Shown: in pieces, positions 6,615 through 8,246 of the stretch
Layout: each line of letters starts with the position of its first letter
Numbering within the stretch: the stretch's first letter is position 1
Source of the DNA: Nocardia sp.
Lineage (GTDB): Bacteria; Actinomycetota; Actinomycetes; Mycobacteriales; Mycobacteriaceae
Reading direction: 5' to 3'
Length of the DNA stretch: 8,246 nt
Assembly: GCA_013361595.1 (NCBI GenBank)
Contig: JABFXT010000445.1
Span: forward strand, 1 to 8,246
The notes under the pieces: generated by a model
Told to the model about the DNA's origin: nothing
Seen by the model: only the letters and a program-made list of their open reading frames with translations
Databases searched by the model: none
Translations under genes and position numbers: made by a program

Positions 6615-6642
6615 CATGTATATTACATGTGTATCGCATGTG
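6615..6642. promoter_or_regulatory. Nested CATGT inverted repeats between marR and VOC gene (probable MarR operator and promoters)
   Basis: In an unusually AT-rich gap, CATGTA-TAT-TACATG (6615-6629) is a palindrome with 6-bp arms. Its right half pairs again with a third copy in ACATG-N7-CATGT (6625-6641). Three evenly spread half-sites of this kind fit one or two MarR dimers. The minus strand reads TAATAT at 6620-6625, a good -10 element about 47 bases before the marR start, and the plus strand reads TATATT at 6619-6624 upstream of the VOC gene. Bound repressor would therefore cover both candidate -10 regions. No clear -35 element was found for either. The regulator assignment is inferred from position. 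Confidence 0.6.
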
Positions 6643-6658
6643 AATGATCGGAGAGGTG

Positions 6659-7063
6659 ATGGCTGCCGAATCGGATGCGCCACGGCAGGAGCCGAGCATC
6701 GTGCTGAACCACACCATCGTGCCCGCGCATGATCGCGCGACGGGTGCGGCGTTCTTCGCCGGACTCCTGGGGCTGTCGGTGGGTGATCCGGCCGGCCCGT
6801 TCGTGCCGGTGCGAGTGAATCGTGAGCTGACCTTCGATTTCGACGACCGGGGCCGGGTCGAACCCGGTCACTACGGCTTTCTGGTGGACGATCCGACCTT
6901 CGATGCCGTGCTGCGATGGCTGGCGCGGCGGCCCGGGGTGGAGTTCGGTTCGGGCCCGGAGCGCGGCTGGGACCGGGATATCGACCGGCTGGACGGTGGT
7001 CGCTGCGTGTACGTCCGATCGCCGGAGGGGCACAGCTATGAGCTGTTCACGGTCGCCGGTTGA
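6659..7063 (+). CDS. VOC-superfamily (glyoxalase/bleomycin-resistance fold) protein
   Basis: This 134-aa protein is one VOC domain made of two beta-alpha-beta-beta-beta modules. The first begins VLNHTIVPAHDRATGAAFFA (15-34) and contains GLLGLSVG; the second begins GHYGFLVDDPTFDAVLRWL (70-88) and ends GRCVYVRSPEGHSYELFTV. His18, His71 and Glu128 sit where metal ligands usually occur, so a metal-dependent lyase, dioxygenase or ligand-sequestering role is possible. The substrate cannot be told. ATG 6659 is preferred because GGAGAGG (6650-6656) lies directly before it; ATG 6644 would overlap the repeat region and add five residues. Divergent transcription from a MarR gene suggests induction by a small toxic or aromatic compound. 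Its stop codon lies inside the -35 hexamer of the next gene. Confidence 0.88.
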   Translation: MAAESDAPRQEPSIVLNHTIVPAHDRATGAAFFAGLLGLSVGDPAGPFVPVRVNRELTFDFDDRGRVEPGHYGFLVDDPTFDAVLRWLARRPGVEFGSGPERGWDRDIDRLDGGRCVYVRSPEGHSYELFTVAG

Positions 7064-7088
7064 CATCCGGCTCGCGCCGCCCGATACT
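7060..7088 (+). promoter_or_regulatory. Strong housekeeping-type promoter of the ArsR-SRPBCC operon
   Basis: TTGACA (7060-7065), identical to the consensus -35, is followed after exactly 17 bases by GATACT (7083-7088), a four-of-six -10 match with the key A and final T. Initiation seven to eight bases later falls at 7095-7096, that is, on the A of the ArsR ATG. The TGA stop of the VOC gene (7061-7063) lies within the -35 hexamer. Such consensus -35 hexamers are uncommon in high-GC DNA. Confidence 0.75.
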
Positions 7089-7107
7089 GAACTAGATGGT
7101 TCAGTAT
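7084..7107. promoter_or_regulatory. 9-bp-arm inverted repeat over -10 and start codon (probable ArsR operator)
   Basis: ATACTGAAC (7084-7092) and GTTCAGTAT (7099-7107) are perfect inverted arms separated by TAGATG. The repeat covers most of the -10 hexamer, the predicted transcription start and the ATG at 7096-7098. A dimeric ArsR repressor bound here would block RNA polymerase, so autorepression is the simplest reading. The site is inferred to belong to ArsR because it sits on that gene's own promoter. Confidence 0.72.
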
Positions 7108-7428
7108 GAGTTCTTGGACGCCTCCTTCGGAGCTCTCGCGGACCCCACTCGCCGGGGCATCCTCGAGCGGCTCGGCCGTGGTCCCGCCACCGTCAGCGAG
7201 CTGGCGGATGACTTCTCGATGACCCTCACCGGCATCAAGAAACACATCCGGCTGCTCGAGGACGCGGGCATGGTGATCACGGAGAAACGTGGACGGGTCC
7301 GGTACTGCCGGATCGGTCCCGATGTGTTCGAACGGGAGATGGCCTGGCTTCAGAGCTACCGGCAGATGCTGGAAGCGCGCATGGACCGTCTCGGCGAATT
7401 CCTGCAACGAACGGAGCACGCACAATGA
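7096..7428 (+). CDS. ArsR-family winged-helix regulator (metal-independent type), leaderless start
   Basis: The 110-aa product opens directly with the ArsR core: ASFGALADPTRRGILERLG (9-27), the HTH ATVSELADDFSMTLTGIKKH (31-50) and IRLLEDAGMVITEKRGRVRY (51-70) as the wing, then a C-terminal dimerisation helix. The ELCVCDL-type metal site is replaced by SELADDF, and the only cysteine is Cys71, so metal sensing is not expected. This subtype usually accompanies SRPBCC/AHSA1 genes, as here. No Shine-Dalgarno sequence precedes ATG 7096 (GATACTGAACTAG). The promoter position predicts an mRNA beginning at the ATG, so translation should be leaderless. The stop overlaps the next start in ATGA, implying translational coupling. 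The signal it senses is unknown. Confidence 0.94.
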   Translation: MVQYEFLDASFGALADPTRRGILERLGRGPATVSELADDFSMTLTGIKKHIRLLEDAGMVITEKRGRVRYCRIGPDVFEREMAWLQSYRQMLEARMDRLGEFLQRTEHAQ

Positions 7429-7898
7429 GCACTGCCACCGAAGAAGCCGTTGTCACCCCGGCCGCGGATCGCGAAATCCGCATCGAACGGATTTTCTACG
7501 CCCCCCGCGAGCGGGTCTGGGACGCCTACACCCGGCTCGAACAGCTCACCCAGTGGTGGGGCCGCGGTAATCGGATCGATGTGGAACGCTGGGAGTTCCG
7601 GGTCGGCGGGCACTGGCGTTTCGTCGAACACGCCGACGGGCAGTCGCACGGGTTCGAGGGGCGTATCCGGGAGATAGTGCCGCAGGAGCGGATCGTGCAG
7701 TCCTTCGAATGGGACGGTATGCCCGCCCATGTCGCCATCGACGCGGCGACCTTCGAGGATCTCGGCGACGGGCGTACCCGGGTGGTCACCGTGAGTCAGT
7801 TCCACACTCCGGCGGAGCGGGACGGCATGCTGCAGTCGGGTATGGCGGACGGGCTCAACGCCAGCTACCGGGCGCTGGACGCGCTGCTGGGGAACTAG
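7425..7898 (+). CDS. SRPBCC (AHSA1-like/START-fold) domain protein
   Basis: This 157-aa protein is a single SRPBCC domain after a short N-terminal tail. Diagnostic pieces are IERIFYAPRERVWDAYTRLE (20-39), LTQWWG (41-46), the glycine-rich turn VGGHWRFV (60-67), FEGRIREIVPQERIVQSFEW (77-96) and a C-terminal helix ending in SYRALDALL (147-155). The fold makes a deep hydrophobic cavity for lipids, aromatics or other small molecules. Members paired with ArsR are often annotated as AHSA1-like, though no HSP90 link is expected here. The substrate and reaction cannot be read from the sequence. Its start overlaps the ArsR stop by four bases, so both come from one transcript and should be induced together. 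An 18-bp hairpin starts 11 bases after the stop. Confidence 0.93.
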   Translation: MSTATEEAVVTPAADREIRIERIFYAPRERVWDAYTRLEQLTQWWGRGNRIDVERWEFRVGGHWRFVEHADGQSHGFEGRIREIVPQERIVQSFEWDGMPAHVAIDAATFEDLGDGRTRVVTVSQFHTPAERDGMLQSGMADGLNASYRALDALLGN

Positions 7899-7908
7899 CC
7901 GTCGGTAC

Positions 7909-7949
7909 CGCCGGACCGGGTCCCGAACGAGTCGGGACCCGGTCCGGCG
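7909..7949 (+). terminator. Perfect 18-bp stem hairpin ending the ArsR-SRPBCC operon
   Basis: CGCCGGACCGGGTCCCGA (7909-7926) pairs perfectly with TCGGGACCCGGTCCGGCG (7932-7949) around the loop ACGAG. It lies 11 bases after the SRPBCC stop, in a gap between convergent genes, so it could stop transcription from both sides. No T-tract follows. The stem is extremely GC-rich. Confidence 0.8.
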
Positions 7950-7981
7950 AACGGGCGGGCCGATTGCCGCGCCCGGGAGCC

Positions 7982-8037
7982 GGCCGCGAAAGGCGGCCAC
8001 GGTGGTGACACGGCCGGATCGTCCGGACCAGGTCCGG
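7982..8037. terminator. Two short hairpins beside the aldo/keto reductase 3' end (possible minus-strand terminator)
   Basis: GGCCGC (7982-7987) pairs with GCGGCC (7993-7998) across GAAAG, and CCGGACC-A-GGTCCGG (8023-8037) is a 15-bp palindrome just past the minus-strand stop at 8040. The second shares the GGACC/GGTCC core with the large 7909-7949 hairpin. They may help terminate the minus-strand gene. Chance in GC-rich DNA is also possible. Confidence 0.35.
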
Positions 8038-8039
8038 TC

Positions 8040-8246
8040 TCAGCGCTCGCTGTCCAACGCGCGCATCTGGGACTGCGCATACCGGCTACCCGCTACGCTC
8101 GCCGCCGGGACGGCGGATTCGACGGCGGCGATATCCGCGGCGGTGAGCGAGACGTCGAGTGCGTCGAGCGCCTCCGACCAGCGGGACCGGGTGCGCGCGC
8201 CGATCACCGGAACGATATCGCCGCCCCGGCTGAGCACCCAGGCGAT
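8040..8246 (-). CDS. Aldo/keto reductase, C-terminal 68 residues (5' part outside window)
   Basis: The minus-strand frame is open from the right edge to the stop at 8040-8042. The visible residues begin IAWVLSRGGDIVPVIGARTR, followed by LDALDVSLTAADIAAVESAV and end AGSRYAQSQMRALDSER. This is the C-terminus of an aldo/keto reductase. The IVPVIGARTR segment is the NADPH 2'-phosphate-binding loop region, and the Tyr/Gln-Met tail is typical of the subgroup related to YakC/Tas-like reductases. The enzyme would reduce aldehydes or ketones with NADPH in the cytosol; the catalytic Asp-Tyr-Lys-His residues lie outside the window. It converges with the SRPBCC gene, with hairpins between. Confidence 0.93.
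   Translation of the reverse strand: MAWVLSRGGDIVPVIGARTRSRWSEALDALDVSLTAADIAAVESAVPAASVAGSRYAQSQMRALDSER

Noticed and set aside
1..8246. CRISPR arrays, tRNA or rRNA genes, insertion sequences, attachment sites
   Set aside because: No regularly spaced repeats, cloverleaf-like sequences, transposase or integrase frames, or paired terminal repeats were seen by eye on either strand.

Overview
The window is high-GC DNA with strongly G/C-biased third codon positions in most genes, GTG/TTG start candidates, terminator-like hairpins without T-tracts and a leaderless-type promoter. Together these point to an actinomycete. The mix of families (formate/nitrite transporter, cyanase, ArsR-SRPBCC pair, TetR-LLM oxidoreductase relics) would fit a Nocardia-like member of the Mycobacteriales, but the genus is a guess.

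Left part (1-2105): the 3' end of an unidentified gene stops at 117 and is followed by a perfect 17-bp hairpin. Next comes a 281-codon gene (210-1055) whose C-terminal half resembles conserved C-terminal modules seen in bacterial polymorphic-toxin-like proteins. It has no convincing start signal, no recognisable secretion domain and no visible immunity gene. From about 1104 to 1938 lies a decayed regulator/enzyme pair. One member is a minus-strand TetR regulator missing its middle. The other is the C-terminal half of a plus-strand F420-dependent-type LLM oxidoreductase, interrupted by a TAG codon.

Middle part (2106-6087): a large polytopic membrane protein (about 779 aa) has a topology reminiscent of VirB6/TrbL-type secretion or conjugation channel proteins, with a two-cysteine exported loop, a glycine-rich linker and a long soluble tail. 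It converges on a formate/nitrite-type channel gene (minus strand). That gene is divergent, across 252 bp, from cynS (cyanase) with all three catalytic residues conserved. The FNT-CynS pair looks like an anion uptake plus cyanate detoxification/nitrogen acquisition unit.

Right part (6112-8246): a MarR regulator and a VOC/glyoxalase-fold protein are divergently transcribed from an AT-rich gap carrying nested inverted repeats. Then comes an ArsR-SRPBCC pair joined by an ATGA overlap. The ArsR gene has a textbook promoter whose predicted transcription start is the A of its ATG, inside a 9-bp-arm inverted repeat. This suggests a leaderless, self-repressed operon. An 18-bp perfect hairpin closes the operon, and the window ends in the C-terminus of a minus-strand aldo/keto reductase.

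The most noteworthy items are the ArsR promoter/operator/start overlap, the orphan toxin-like gene, the VirB6-like protein standing apart from other secretion genes in view, and the cyanase paired with an FNT channel.
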